A DNA stretch of 64,000 nt from Deltaproteobacteria bacterium (GTDB taxonomy: Bacteria; Desulfobacterota; Desulfobaccia; Desulfobaccales; Desulfobaccaceae), in NCBI GenBank assembly GCA_019309545.1, contig JAFDGA010000003.1:1-64000 (forward strand), given 5' to 3'. Below, in pieces: positions 56,845-64,000 of the stretch. The stretch's first letter is position 1. The number at the start of each line of letters is the position of its first letter. A model generated the notes under the pieces. That model saw only the letters and a list, made by a program, of their open reading frames with translations, was not told where the DNA came from and did no database searches. A program made the translations under genes and the position numbers.

Positions 56845-58389
56845 TTAATCTCCTTTGAACTTCTTAAGGTTCGGTAGGAGACCCGGGATCTCATCGAAAA
56901 TAGTTTCTACGGTGGGCTGATCAAGATGAGGAGTGGCTTGGGCCTCCAGTTGGGTCAAATAATTGAGAGCGTTTTCAATGACCTTGTCTTCCATGCCTTT
57001 GGCTTCAAACTGATACGGACTGGAGATTTCGCCTCGGTGCATGGCCTTGCGGGTATGACGGGTAAAGAGCCGATGGCCGGAGGCCATGACCTTTTTGACC
57101 ATCTGCAAGGCGTCCTCCACGTCATCCGCCCTTACTTTGGGTTCTCCCAGACAATGCTTGATCTTACCGATCTGTTCATTGTCCAGCACCGCTTGCAAAG
57201 GACAGAAGCTGTTGGTCCGATCCAACAGCCCAAAGGCATAATGAATGTATTGTGCTCCGGTCATGGCCATATACAGGTGGGTGAAGAGCTTCTCAAACAG
57301 CGCCTGCATGCCCGGCACCTTGGCATCGCCGACCCCGGCAGTGGAATAGCAGGGGATTTTGTAATAACGGGCCAACTGCACACAGTCGATATTATACTGA
57401 TTAAATTCTGGGCAACCGTAAAGATCGTGCAGATCGTCCAATCGGGCCCGGACCGGCACACTGCCATACAACACCGGGGCCCCGGCTTTGATCAACTGGG
57501 TCAGGGTAATACCGACTAAAATTTCGGCATTGATCTGGGCTACCATCCCCGCTTCCTGGATAGGAGCCGAGGACCCACCTTGCGGCGAAGAAGAGATTAC
57601 CAGGGGCAGGCCTGCCTCCACGATGGCGAATACTTTTTCGGCAGTGTCATCGACGATCTGCAGCGGGCTTTTGAACACACAGGCGATAAAGGAAATGAGA
57701 GGGTTTTCCCGCAGTTCCTGTTGACCCCCGGCGATGATTTCCGCCATCCGCACTACATTCTTCAAGGCTCCTAGGTCAGTCAGTCCCGCCTGCACGTGTT
57801 TGGTAATATTATTGAGGCTGGCAAAAAACTTGTTGACATCATGGTTGGTGGTAGTAATCCCCGGATCTTGAATATTTAAAGGCCGGATGAAAAAATCCAG
57901 ATGCTCTAATTTATCGCACAGACTGGCCGCCCGACCGAGCAGCTCGGTGGTGCCCCGGAGTTCCTGATAGCGAGGTACCCGCACCTTGGTATGGTTGTCC
58001 TTGAGGCTGACAAATTCTTCCACTTCGGTTTCGATCCAGACATTGGACTCCGAACCAGAGCCGAAATAGACCCGGGGCACTTCGGCATCGAGCATTAGCC
58101 GGTTCTCCGACTTTCGGGCCCCCAATACCAGCGCCGACGGCGCCATGGCTCTGGCCTCCTTGATCAGGCCGGCCGGAAAACTTATGCGCCAGCACCGATG
58201 GCCGGTGGTTTGTTCTTCCCAAACCTTGGCCCCATGGCCCTTAAAAAGCTGGGTGGCCCGTTCGTTATAGCACCAGACCCCCGGGTCGGCGAGAATATGC
58301 AATGAAGCCTCATCCAGGCGTTTCACCTGCTCCAGACTAAGACGCTCATATGGTTTGACTAGAACCCCGGCGCGGAATGTGTCGATCAC
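56845..58389 (-). CDS. MttB-family quaternary-amine:corrinoid methyltransferase (paralogue 1, non-pyrrolysine)
   Basis: This 514-residue protein belongs to the trimethylamine methyltransferase MttB superfamily (LEQVKRLDEASLHILADPGVW, then VYFGSGSESNVWIETEVE, GGSSAPIQEAGMVAQINAEIL and the end PTVETIFDEIPGLL). The frame is complete with no internal TAG, so it lacks the pyrrolysine of true MttB and is of the MtgB kind, whose studied members demethylate glycine betaine, proline betaine, carnitine or gamma-butyrobetaine. It lies directly before the corrinoid protein, its expected acceptor. Which quaternary amine is used cannot be told. Confidence 0.9.
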   Translation of the reverse strand: MIDTFRAGVLVKPYERLSLEQVKRLDEASLHILADPGVWCYNERATQLFKGHGAKVWEEQTTGHRCWRISFPAGLIKEARAMAPSALVLGARKSENRLMLDAEVPRVYFGSGSESNVWIETEVEEFVSLKDNHTKVRVPRYQELRGTTELLGRAASLCDKLEHLDFFIRPLNIQDPGITTTNHDVNKFFASLNNITKHVQAGLTDLGALKNVVRMAEIIAGGQQELRENPLISFIACVFKSPLQIVDDTAEKVFAIVEAGLPLVISSSPQGGSSAPIQEAGMVAQINAEILVGITLTQLIKAGAPVLYGSVPVRARLDDLHDLYGCPEFNQYNIDCVQLARYYKIPCYSTAGVGDAKVPGMQALFEKLFTHLYMAMTGAQYIHYAFGLLDRTNSFCPLQAVLDNEQIGKIKHCLGEPKVRADDVEDALQMVKKVMASGHRLFTRHTRKAMHRGEISSPYQFEAKGMEDKVIENALNYLTQLEAQATPHLDQPTVETIFDEIPGLLPNLKKFKGD

Positions 58390-58459
58390 TTAAAACCTCC
58401 TGGGTAAATGATTATGGTGGGCCCGCTTATCAACGAGTTTTGACAATTAAAATAGCTGA

Positions 58460-59254
58460 TTAGTCCCGAAAGGCCCGCAGATAGCGGCGGCAGCGCCGAT
58501 CCCGGCCCACTAATACCTCTCCGGTGATAACTGCTTCCCTCAAGGCCTGATCCAGAGGATCGACAATGGCGGCATCCATTCCGGCATAGAGGCACATATG
58601 CATAAAAGCAGCGTTAATACGACTGCGGGCCGGCAGGCCAAAAGAGATATTGGACAGCCCCACCACCGTCTTGGCCGCCGGATACTTTTCTTTGATCGCT
58701 CGCACCGTATTGAGGGTGGTCAAGCCATAGCTGATATCGGTGCTGATTGGCATGACCAGGGGGTCAAAGAATATGTTTTGCTGCGGCACGCCGTTCTGGT
58801 CGCAGGCGGCCACGATCTTCGCCGCAGCCTGCAATCGATCCTCCACTGTCCGGGGGATACCCGATTCATCCATGGTCAAGGCGACCAGCAACGCCCCATA
58901 TTGAGCCGCCAGCGGCACGATTTTTTCCAGACTGGCCTTTTCGGCCTTGGTGGAATTGATCATCCCCGGAGCATGGTTTAAGGCCTGCAGACCGGCTTCC
59001 AGGACCATGGGGTCAGCACTGTCCAGGCATAGCGGCCTGTCCACCTGTTCCTGAATGGCGGTTACCGCCCATTTAATCGATTGCACTTCGTCGGCCTGAG
59101 AGCCAACCCCAGTACCCACGTTGATATCAATAAAATCGGCTCCGGCCGCGGCTTGTTTCTGAGCCAGGGCGACCAGAGCTTCTGTATCGCGCTGCTGGAT
59201 AATCTCTTTAATGGCCGGCAGGGTAGCATTAATCTTCTCGCCAATGATTATCAT
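58460..59254 (-). CDS. methyltetrahydrofolate:corrinoid methyltransferase (MtgA/AcsE-like)
   Basis: This 264-residue TIM-barrel protein of the pterin-binding family moves a methyl group between the corrinoid protein and tetrahydrofolate. Family segments are IIIGEKINATLPAIKE, GADFIDINVGTG, RPLCLDSADP, MINSTKAEKASL, FFDPLVMPISTD and VVGLSNISFGLPARS. The pterin-binding Asp and Asn residues are present. It lies between the two MttB paralogues and has GGAGGAA before the ATG. In this context it would feed methyl groups into the folate branch of the Wood-Ljungdahl pathway. Confidence 0.92.
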   Translation of the reverse strand: MIIIGEKINATLPAIKEIIQQRDTEALVALAQKQAAAGADFIDINVGTGVGSQADEVQSIKWAVTAIQEQVDRPLCLDSADPMVLEAGLQALNHAPGMINSTKAEKASLEKIVPLAAQYGALLVALTMDESGIPRTVEDRLQAAAKIVAACDQNGVPQQNIFFDPLVMPISTDISYGLTTLNTVRAIKEKYPAAKTVVGLSNISFGLPARSRINAAFMHMCLYAGMDAAIVDPLDQALREAVITGEVLVGRDRRCRRYLRAFRD

Positions 59255-59276
59255 ATTAATTATATTCCTCCAGACT

Positions 59277-60746
59277 TTAAGCCATGATCTCCGCCCGCAG
59301 GCCGGGTGTCTCTTTCCTGATCTGTTCCTTTATTTCGGGTGGCAAAACAGATTGCACCGGCTGATCGAGAATCTCCCGGACCTTTTCAGTAGCCCGAGCC
59401 TGGGTAGTTTTCGCCCCGGCCGCTTGCCACTGTTCCCGGCTGTCGCGATTGCTCAGCCTGGGGTGATATTGCTCGTTCCGCATATGACGCCGGGTATGAC
59501 GGGTGGAGACAAAATGACCTCCTGGCCCCACTTTCTTGAGCAAATCAAAGGCCAGGGTTTCATCATCAACCCGGATTCCTTCCACAGCCCGCATCACCAT
59601 GCCGATGATTTCGTTATCGACCGCCAACTTGTCGTAAGAGGCTGTCATACAAAATTCCAGGAATCCTGCCGCGTCATGGATTAAATTGCCGCCGGCCAAA
59701 GCCACCATCAGGCTGGTCAGGGCCGATTCATAGCCCGCCTGGGCATCATTGACCTTGGCGTCCGACATTCCGGCGGTGGAATATAACGGTAGCTTGTAAA
59801 ATCGGGCCATTTGCGCCGCCGCGGCGTTCATCAGCCCCATCTCAATAGCTCCGGAAAGATACTTCATGTCGCGCAGATCAGTTATGGATGAGATGCAGCC
59901 ATAAAGCACTGGGGTACCGGGATTTACCAGTTGGGTAAGCATAACCCCGGCCAGGGTATCGACACTCTGGACCACCAGATTACCGGCCAGGGTAATCGGT
60001 GCGGTGGCCCCACACAGCGGTTCGGTGGGCACCACCACCGGAATGCCCTGGCGGGCGATCTCCATGGTAAGTTGACCATAGCTTTCATCCAGTTTAAAAG
60101 GGCTGATCGGACAGGTCACCATGGAGATAAAAGGCCGCTCCTGGAGTTTGGTATGGGAACCGGCGATGATTCCGGCCATTTTAATGACATCTCTGACCCC
60201 GGCAACGGTGTAGACCCCGCCCATGACATGCTTGCGGGTGTGGTTAAGAGCAGCTCCGAAACGGTTGACGTCTACCTCTTCCACCGGCAGATCATTGGGA
60301 TAGACATTGAGCATATAGAAATGGATATTGTCCAGGGCCTCCACCAAGCGGGCCATATGCATGACGTCGGTTAATTGAGACCGGCGGCAGCCGTTGTCTC
60401 CGGGGTCCTGCACATTCAGAGCAGTGCCCCCGGTTCCCAGATAAACTCTATGGCCGCCGATTTCACAGTCTAAATCGCCGCTTGCGTCTCGACCACAAAG
60501 TTTGACTACCGATGGAGCCTGGGCAATTAGGTCCTCCACCAAGTCAGGAGGTATTTTTACCACCCGGCTTGATTCATCAACCGCGGCCCCTGCTTTTTTA
60601 AAAAGTTTCCGGGCCTCAGGAAAATTGACCTGCACGCCGATTTTGGCAAAAACCTTTAAAATGGTTTGGTGAATCTGTTCAATGTCGTTATCACTTAAGG
60701 GCTTGTACTGACCTCCTAATAATCCCCTTCTTACTTTCAATGTCAC
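59277..60746 (-). CDS. MttB-family quaternary-amine:corrinoid methyltransferase (paralogue 2, non-pyrrolysine)
   Basis: This 489-residue MttB homologue has no internal TAG either. It has VYLGTGGTALNVQDPG, a segment VVPTEPLCGATAPITLAGNL equivalent to the GGSSAPI part of paralogue 1, and YSTAGMSDAKVNDAQAGYES. It differs clearly from paralogue 1 in the N-terminal third and in these loops, which points to a different substrate. The C-terminus has an extra charged helix before PETPG-type KETPGLRAEIMA. It is first in line behind the activator gene and 22 bp before the methyltetrahydrofolate methyltransferase. Confidence 0.9.
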   Translation of the reverse strand: MTLKVRRGLLGGQYKPLSDNDIEQIHQTILKVFAKIGVQVNFPEARKLFKKAGAAVDESSRVVKIPPDLVEDLIAQAPSVVKLCGRDASGDLDCEIGGHRVYLGTGGTALNVQDPGDNGCRRSQLTDVMHMARLVEALDNIHFYMLNVYPNDLPVEEVDVNRFGAALNHTRKHVMGGVYTVAGVRDVIKMAGIIAGSHTKLQERPFISMVTCPISPFKLDESYGQLTMEIARQGIPVVVPTEPLCGATAPITLAGNLVVQSVDTLAGVMLTQLVNPGTPVLYGCISSITDLRDMKYLSGAIEMGLMNAAAAQMARFYKLPLYSTAGMSDAKVNDAQAGYESALTSLMVALAGGNLIHDAAGFLEFCMTASYDKLAVDNEIIGMVMRAVEGIRVDDETLAFDLLKKVGPGGHFVSTRHTRRHMRNEQYHPRLSNRDSREQWQAAGAKTTQARATEKVREILDQPVQSVLPPEIKEQIRKETPGLRAEIMA

Positions 60747-60761
60747 CTTCCTCTCTGGCTG

Positions 60762-61442
60762 TTAGATTCTGCGGTTCGGACAATCAAATTTGTTGCACTC
60801 CAGACAAGGATTGTACGCGCTTCGATCTTTGCCGTCGGGGCAGGGATACAGTCCAAACACCCCGGAAATCGACTTGCGGGGTTGCATCAGACAGGAGTCA
60901 GATAATTCTACGCCGATTTTCTTGAAATCTAACAGCTTAAAAAGCTTTTTCTGTTCGGTTACCGGCCAGTCGCAATAGCCCGGGCTGAATCTCAGGGTTA
61001 CCAATTTATCCTGTGCCTGATAATGCTCACCCATGTGGGATTGGAACTGCTCCACCAGGTTCTCCACCATGACCGAACCCATGGCGTCCAACAGGTAGGC
61101 CTCGGCCAGGCGTTTTTGTCCCATCAGTCGGTTGATCTCCTTCTCAATGCCAGAGCCGATAGTAGCCAGAAAACAAACAATTTCTTTGCTGTGGCGGAGA
61201 GTTCGGGAAAGTTTGGGACTCCTCAGCCGGTAATGTCCGTCCAGATGAACGACCCCGGTGGACACCTTTTTCAACCTATGTTTCTGGTAAACTAATCGGG
61301 GTTTGATAATCTGCCGGCTTCTTTTCTTCCAGTGCTTCAATTTTTTGGTGAGCGAGTGTGAAGAAATACGACCTTGGCGGCTGCCCAAAAGTCTGGCCAA
61401 TTCAGCCGGTTCCAGATTTGGTTGAATTTCTATCAAAGGCAT
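60762..61442 (-). CDS. corrinoid reactivation protein: MetH activation-type domain with cysteine cluster
   Basis: This 226-residue protein resembles the cobalamin-dependent methionine synthase activation domain as a stand-alone unit. The SAM-binding signature is LRFSPGYCDWPVTEQKKLF followed by IGVELSDSCLMQPRKSISGVFGLYP. It then adds a tail NPCLECNKFDCPNRR with C-x2-C-x4-C, not found in MetH, which may bind a metal or Fe-S cluster. It would reduce and remethylate inactive cob(II)alamin on the corrinoid protein, the job done by RamA-type proteins elsewhere. I start at ATG 61442, which has AAGGAGG upstream; the frame is open to 61562 but without a ribosome site. Confidence 0.85.
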   Translation of the reverse strand: MPLIEIQPNLEPAELARLLGSRQGRISSHSLTKKLKHWKKRSRQIIKPRLVYQKHRLKKVSTGVVHLDGHYRLRSPKLSRTLRHSKEIVCFLATIGSGIEKEINRLMGQKRLAEAYLLDAMGSVMVENLVEQFQSHMGEHYQAQDKLVTLRFSPGYCDWPVTEQKKLFKLLDFKKIGVELSDSCLMQPRKSISGVFGLYPCPDGKDRSAYNPCLECNKFDCPNRRI

Positions 61443-61674
61443 AAACCCTCCTTTTTGACCTCTCCCCCCTGTGATCCTGAACCAGGGATAAGAATCGATA
61501 TTCTTTTTTTCCAGGAGGCGTTTGGCGTTCTGTAGCCCGAAGCAGAACGGCGGTAAGCGCAATGTTAAACGGCAGCCAGATTTAACTTAAACCAAAGTAC
61601 ATAACGTTTTTTGGTTAGCAATAGCTTAGCTTCTCCGGTTTTTCCTTTTAAACAATTTTACCAGTAATATTAGC

Positions 61675-61708
61675 AGGTTGTGCCATTTACCGGCATGACG
61701 CACAACCT
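61675..61708. promoter_or_regulatory. 9-bp perfect inverted repeat in the operon leader
   Basis: AGGTTGTGC (61675-61683), 16-bp spacer, GCACAACCT (61700-61708). TGCC and GGCA inside the spacer region allow a competing fold. It lies about 230 bp before the activator gene, in the predicted leader RNA, and could be an operator or part of a leader structure. It has no U-tract. Confidence 0.55.
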
Positions 61709-61993
61709 AAGGAACATTTTGGGTTATTATTAAGTTATTGTAATTATAGTAAACTTTTGGTTATAAAGAAGGCTACGACAGGGATGGAAATTCTAATCAC
61801 CTTCGTTCATCTCCCCTGGCGAGGAGAAGGCAAGGAGTTAGAAAAAAAATTCAAAATAACAAATTACATATTTTTACCCCCGGCATAGCCCCCTTCCCTG
61901 GAAGGGGAAATTGGCCTTCCGTTTCCACGATACCTAACCTCCTGGAATATCGTCAGAAAAACAACCACACTGACAAGCAAAGTTGCATTTTTT

Positions 61994-62022
61994 CTGATAA
62001 CATAATAAAGAATGTTTGTCAA
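61994..62022 (-). promoter_or_regulatory. possible promoter of the corrinoid methyltransferase operon
   Basis: On the minus strand a perfect TTGACA (62022-62017), 17 bp, TATCAG (61999-61994; 4 of 6). If used, the leader RNA would be about 545 nt, unusually long, and would contain all hairpins listed for the gap. Confidence 0.42.
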
Positions 62023-62051
62023 GGTTAATGCATAGATCTTCAATTAACTCG

Positions 62052-62119
62052 GAATGTTATGCCACAGGCTTTGCAGCCTGATAAAATATGGGCTGGCCAG
62101 GCCCATATTGGTAACATTC
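62052..62119. other. compact three-stem palindromic element (potential three-way junction)
   Basis: Outer arms GAATGTTA (62052-62059) and TAACATTC (62112-62119) pair perfectly and enclose two hairpins. The first is CAGGCT-TTGC-AGCCTG (62065-62080) and the second AATATGGGC-TGGCCAG-GCCCATATT (62085-62109). All three stems (8, 6 and 9 bp) are perfect. Read on the minus strand the first loop is GCAA, a GNRA-type tetraloop, which favours a minus-strand RNA. It could be a small RNA, a leader structure or a folded mobile-element end; I do not recognise it. Confidence 0.6.
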
Positions 62120-62480
62120 ATTATAGTATTATAACCTTGTTATCTACAAAATTGTTGTCGGGCAAACTGAAAATTAACTAAAAACAAGTAATATTAATTA
62201 TAACTCTGGTTGTTTAGTATAGAATTAGATTATAGTACGATTTTAATATTAAGCTAAAAGTAATATTACTAGTTAGAAAAGCATTGACCAGGTTTTGGGC
62301 AGGATATTAGCCTGCTGCAAGCTTTCAGGGTTTATTTGACTTTTATCCTATAATCAGAGATACATTATTTTGAGAGGAGGGACGGGGGACGGGGGGTCCG
62401 TTTCCGGCCTCCTTTTGAGAAAAGAAATCGGCAGCGCCGCACCAAGGGCGGCAAGAACATTCTCCTGGGGGCTAGGACTT

Positions 62481-62954
62481 ATGCTTCAGGTGGTTATCCT
62501 GATGGTCGGCAAAACTCGAACCGGTTTTGTACAGGAAGGGATGGCTCTGTACCTGAGGCGACTCCGCCCCTATCTTAAACTATCGCTGGTGACGGTGCGA
62601 GAAGAAAAGCCGTATGCCGGCTTGGCCGCTGATCTGGTCCGCGAACGGGAAGGGGCGCGGCTGTTGGCCAAAATACCCCGGCCGGCCCGGGTCGTGACCC
62701 TGGAAGTAGAAGGGGAGCTGATGACTTCCGAGGGCCTGGCTAATTGGCTGACGGCCCATGAACAGGATTCTTCCGCCCCCGTGGTCTTTGTGTTAGGCGG
62801 GCACCTGGGGTTATCACCGGCCGTAGTAGCGGCGGTTGATCACCGCCTTTCCCTGTCCCGCTTCACTTTTACCCATGAACTAAGTCGTCTCCTGCTTCTG
62901 GAGCAACTCTACCGGGCCATGACCATCCGGCGTGGGCATCCTTACCACCTGTAA
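62481..62954 (+). CDS. rlmH: 23S rRNA pseudouridine-1915 N3-methyltransferase
   Basis: This SPOUT-fold enzyme methylates pseudouridine 1915 in helix 69. From ATG 62481 it has 157 residues, nearly the same as E. coli RlmH. Family features are VVILMVGKTRTGFVQEGMALYLRRL, the SAM-binding VFVLGGHLGL and the C-terminus ELSRLLLLEQLYRAMTIRRG then HPYHL. The frame is open 37 codons further upstream, but that part is low-complexity and atypical. Confidence 0.95.
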   Translation: MLQVVILMVGKTRTGFVQEGMALYLRRLRPYLKLSLVTVREEKPYAGLAADLVREREGARLLAKIPRPARVVTLEVEGELMTSEGLANWLTAHEQDSSAPVVFVLGGHLGLSPAVVAAVDHRLSLSRFTFTHELSRLLLLEQLYRAMTIRRGHPYHL

Positions 62955-62964
62955 ATTTTTTAGA

Positions 62965-62997
62965 GGGGGCTGCCAAGATTCTGACTTAGAAGCCCCC
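62965..62997. terminator. 7-bp hairpin between rlmH and the NifU-like gene
   Basis: GGGGGCT (62965-62971) and AGCCCCC (62991-62997) pair over a 19-nt loop, between two convergent genes. There is no U-tract on the 3' side in either direction, so bidirectional termination is only suggested by position. Confidence 0.4.
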
Positions 62998-63002
62998 GGA
63001 GA

Positions 63003-63221
63003 TCAAACTGCCTCTACGGCTTTGACCCCTGGAACTTCCTGGACCAACAGCCTCTCAATCCCATGCTTCAGGGTCATCTGGGACATCGGACAGCCTTTGC
63101 AAGCGCCGGTGAGGCGGACTTTGACAATCCCGTCATTGACATCGATGAATTCGACATCGCCGCCGTCCCGCTGCAGTAAGGGCCGCACTTTGGCCAAAGC
63201 CTTTTCAACTAGCTCTCTCAC
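63003..63221 (-). CDS. NifU-like C-terminal domain (NFU) Fe-S scaffold protein
   Basis: This 72-residue protein consists of one NFU domain that carries Fe-S clusters for delivery to target enzymes. The cluster motif is C-x2-C in GACKGCPMSQMTLKHGIE, preceded by VRPLLQRDGGDVEFIDV. It lacks the A-type or IscU-type domain of longer NfuA/NifU proteins. Many Fe-S enzymes are encoded in this window, but there is no direct operon link. Confidence 0.93.
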   Translation of the reverse strand: MRELVEKALAKVRPLLQRDGGDVEFIDVNDGIVKVRLTGACKGCPMSQMTLKHGIERLLVQEVPGVKAVEAV

Positions 63222-63329
63222 TAACTGGTTCCTCCTGGAAACTTCTTTAAAAAAAATTGACTTTTAACATAACCACGATTTTTAGAAATGTAAACCCCAG
63301 GGGCCATCACTTTTTTTAACCAGAAAAAG

Positions 63330-63986
63330 TTATTCCAACTCATAAATGGCCTGGATCCGGGCGCAAATTTCCTCTTCGCCGACTTCAATGGGGGTTTTGG
63401 GGGCGGCCTTCTCAGCATAGGCAATGGCCTGGCGGGGCATTGGCGAGGGTCGCCCTGATACTTCGGTGGATACCTGGTAAAGGCGTTTAACCTTGAGGTG
63501 TTCGGCCTGGGCCAAGGCCTCAGCCAGGCGCCGGGCCTGAGCCAAGGCCTGGAGTGCCGCCTCCCGGGTTAACTCTTCCAACCGGGAGTACTCCCAATAA
63601 GGGCCGCGCATGCTGGTAACTTCATTTTGTAGGCCTAAATCAATGATTTCCCCGATCCGGTTAACATTTTTTAATTTAACCCGAAAGCAGTGCCGGGCCC
63701 GATAACCGGTAATTTTGGAGGGCTCCTCGCGCTTGGGGTAAGTATAGATCGGACTCACGCCATAACTCATACTCTGGACTGATTCCTCCCCGGTCAGAGC
63801 GTTTTTCATCACAGACAGAAATTTTTCGGCCCGACGGGCATTTTCCTGGGCGGCTTCCTGAGCCTTGGGGGCCTCGGTCTCGATCGTCAATACCAGAGTG
63901 GCCACATCCGGTCGGGCCAGAACATGTCCTATACTGTGAATCCGGGCGGTACGGCGATCGTTTTTGATTTCTTGGGCATTGCCCAT
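63330..63986 (-). CDS. SIMPL-domain (DUF541) protein
   Basis: This 218-residue protein has the SIMPL/DUF541 layout: a start strand TARIHSIGHVLARPDVATLVLTIETEA, the helix KAQEAAQENARRAEKFLSVMK, VQSMSYGVSPIYTYP, ITGYRARHCFRVKLKNVNRIGEIID and the helix EAALQALAQARRLAEALAQAEHLKV. Most bacterial members (BP26, YggE) are exported, but no signal peptide is seen here, so it may be cytosolic, or its true start may differ. The function is unknown; family members are linked to oxidative stress and outer-membrane proteins. Confidence 0.85.
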   Translation of the reverse strand: MGNAQEIKNDRRTARIHSIGHVLARPDVATLVLTIETEAPKAQEAAQENARRAEKFLSVMKNALTGEESVQSMSYGVSPIYTYPKREEPSKITGYRARHCFRVKLKNVNRIGEIIDLGLQNEVTSMRGPYWEYSRLEELTREAALQALAQARRLAEALAQAEHLKVKRLYQVSTEVSGRPSPMPRQAIAYAEKAAPKTPIEVGEEEICARIQAIYELE

Positions 63987-64000
63987 TGTAGTGGATAGGC

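Larger units (their letters stand above)
61443..62480. other. 1-kb AT-rich gene-free region rich in inverted repeats
   Basis: This is the largest gap in the window, divergent between the corrinoid methyltransferase operon (minus) and rlmH (plus). I see no gene in any frame. On the minus strand it holds hairpins at 61526-61549 (CGTTCTG/CAGAACG), 61675-61708, 61890-61907 (CCCCTTCC/GGAAGGGG) and 61928-61954 (ACGATA/TATCGT), a possible promoter at 61994-62022 and a three-way-junction-like element at 62052-62119. The right part (62160-62280) is AT-rich. No cobalamin riboswitch box could be found. Confidence 0.6.

Noticed and set aside
56845-60746. Pyrrolysine-encoding trimethylamine methyltransferase (MttB)
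   Set aside because: Neither gene has an in-frame TAG read-through; both are uninterrupted, so they belong to the non-pyrrolysine part of the family.
62355-62396. Possible fifth copy of the dispersed repeat (TTTTGAGAGGAGGGACGGGG)
   Set aside because: Only a short G-rich stretch resembles the left module; neither the end signature nor the terminal inverted repeat is present.
61443-62480. Cobalamin riboswitch before the corrinoid operon
   Set aside because: I looked on the minus strand for the GCCACTG core and the B12-box-type sequence and found neither.

Overview
The window is bacterial and almost fully coding. The gene set and the way genes are paired suggest a Gram-negative anaerobe of the Desulfobacterota (former Deltaproteobacteria), perhaps near Desulfobacca or the Syntrophobacterales. 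Pointers are a CIRCE-controlled groESL, DUF4416 with yicC-remA-gmk, a split ATP synthase with an isolated F0 operon, Rex, a C1/corrinoid methyltransferase cluster and a CFeSP-like protein. The taxonomic call is inference from gene content; there is no rRNA gene here.

Layout. 1-2.5 kb: a frameshifted beta-class DNA methyltransferase running off the left edge, then queE-queC (7-deazaguanine synthesis). 2.7-4.8 kb: groES-groEL under a CIRCE operator. 5-19 kb: housekeeping genes in small units (MltD-type lytic transglycosylase, an unrecognised membrane protein, rimO, a long-chain polyprenyl diphosphate synthase, a phasin-like coiled-coil protein, a metallo-beta-lactamase-fold hydrolase, a ferritin-like protein, a CoA-type Nudix hydrolase, a histidine phosphatase, glgC, a lone response regulator, a miniature corrinoid-protein homologue, DUF4416, yicC-remA-gmk). 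Four copies of a dispersed intergenic repeat lie in this third. 19.4-25 kb: half-size GDT1, a multi-PAS histidine kinase, atpZ-atpI-atpB-atpE, rex. 25-32 kb: uvrA, a dihydrolipoamide acyltransferase, two unrecognised genes and a B12-binding-type radical SAM protein.

32.2-48.9 kb (minus strand) is a compact division and cell-wall (dcw) cluster in the order mraZ-rsmH-ftsL-ftsI-murE-murF-mraY-murD-ftsW-murG-murC-ftsQ-ftsA-ftsZ, without murB or ddl. Upstream of mraZ there is a strong sigma70-type promoter followed by four TGG boxes at exact 10-bp spacing, the expected MraZ operator.

49.6-61.4 kb (minus strand) is the most distinctive region. Eleven co-directional genes encode, in transcription order, a MetH-activation-type protein with an added cysteine cluster, an MttB-family methyltransferase, a methyltetrahydrofolate-type methyltransferase, a second MttB paralogue, a corrinoid protein, a SAM-dependent methyltransferase, an asparagine-synthetase-like enzyme that has lost its glutaminase nucleophile, and a four-gene OpuC/ProU-type quaternary-amine ABC importer. 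The likely core job is import of a methylated quaternary amine (glycine betaine or similar) and transfer of its methyl groups through a corrinoid protein to tetrahydrofolate. The asparagine-synthetase-like/SAM-methyltransferase pair has no obvious place in that pathway and is the best candidate for something undescribed. Upstream is a 1-kb AT-rich gene-free region with several inverted repeats and a compact potential three-way junction. The right edge holds rlmH, a NifU-like protein and a SIMPL-domain protein.
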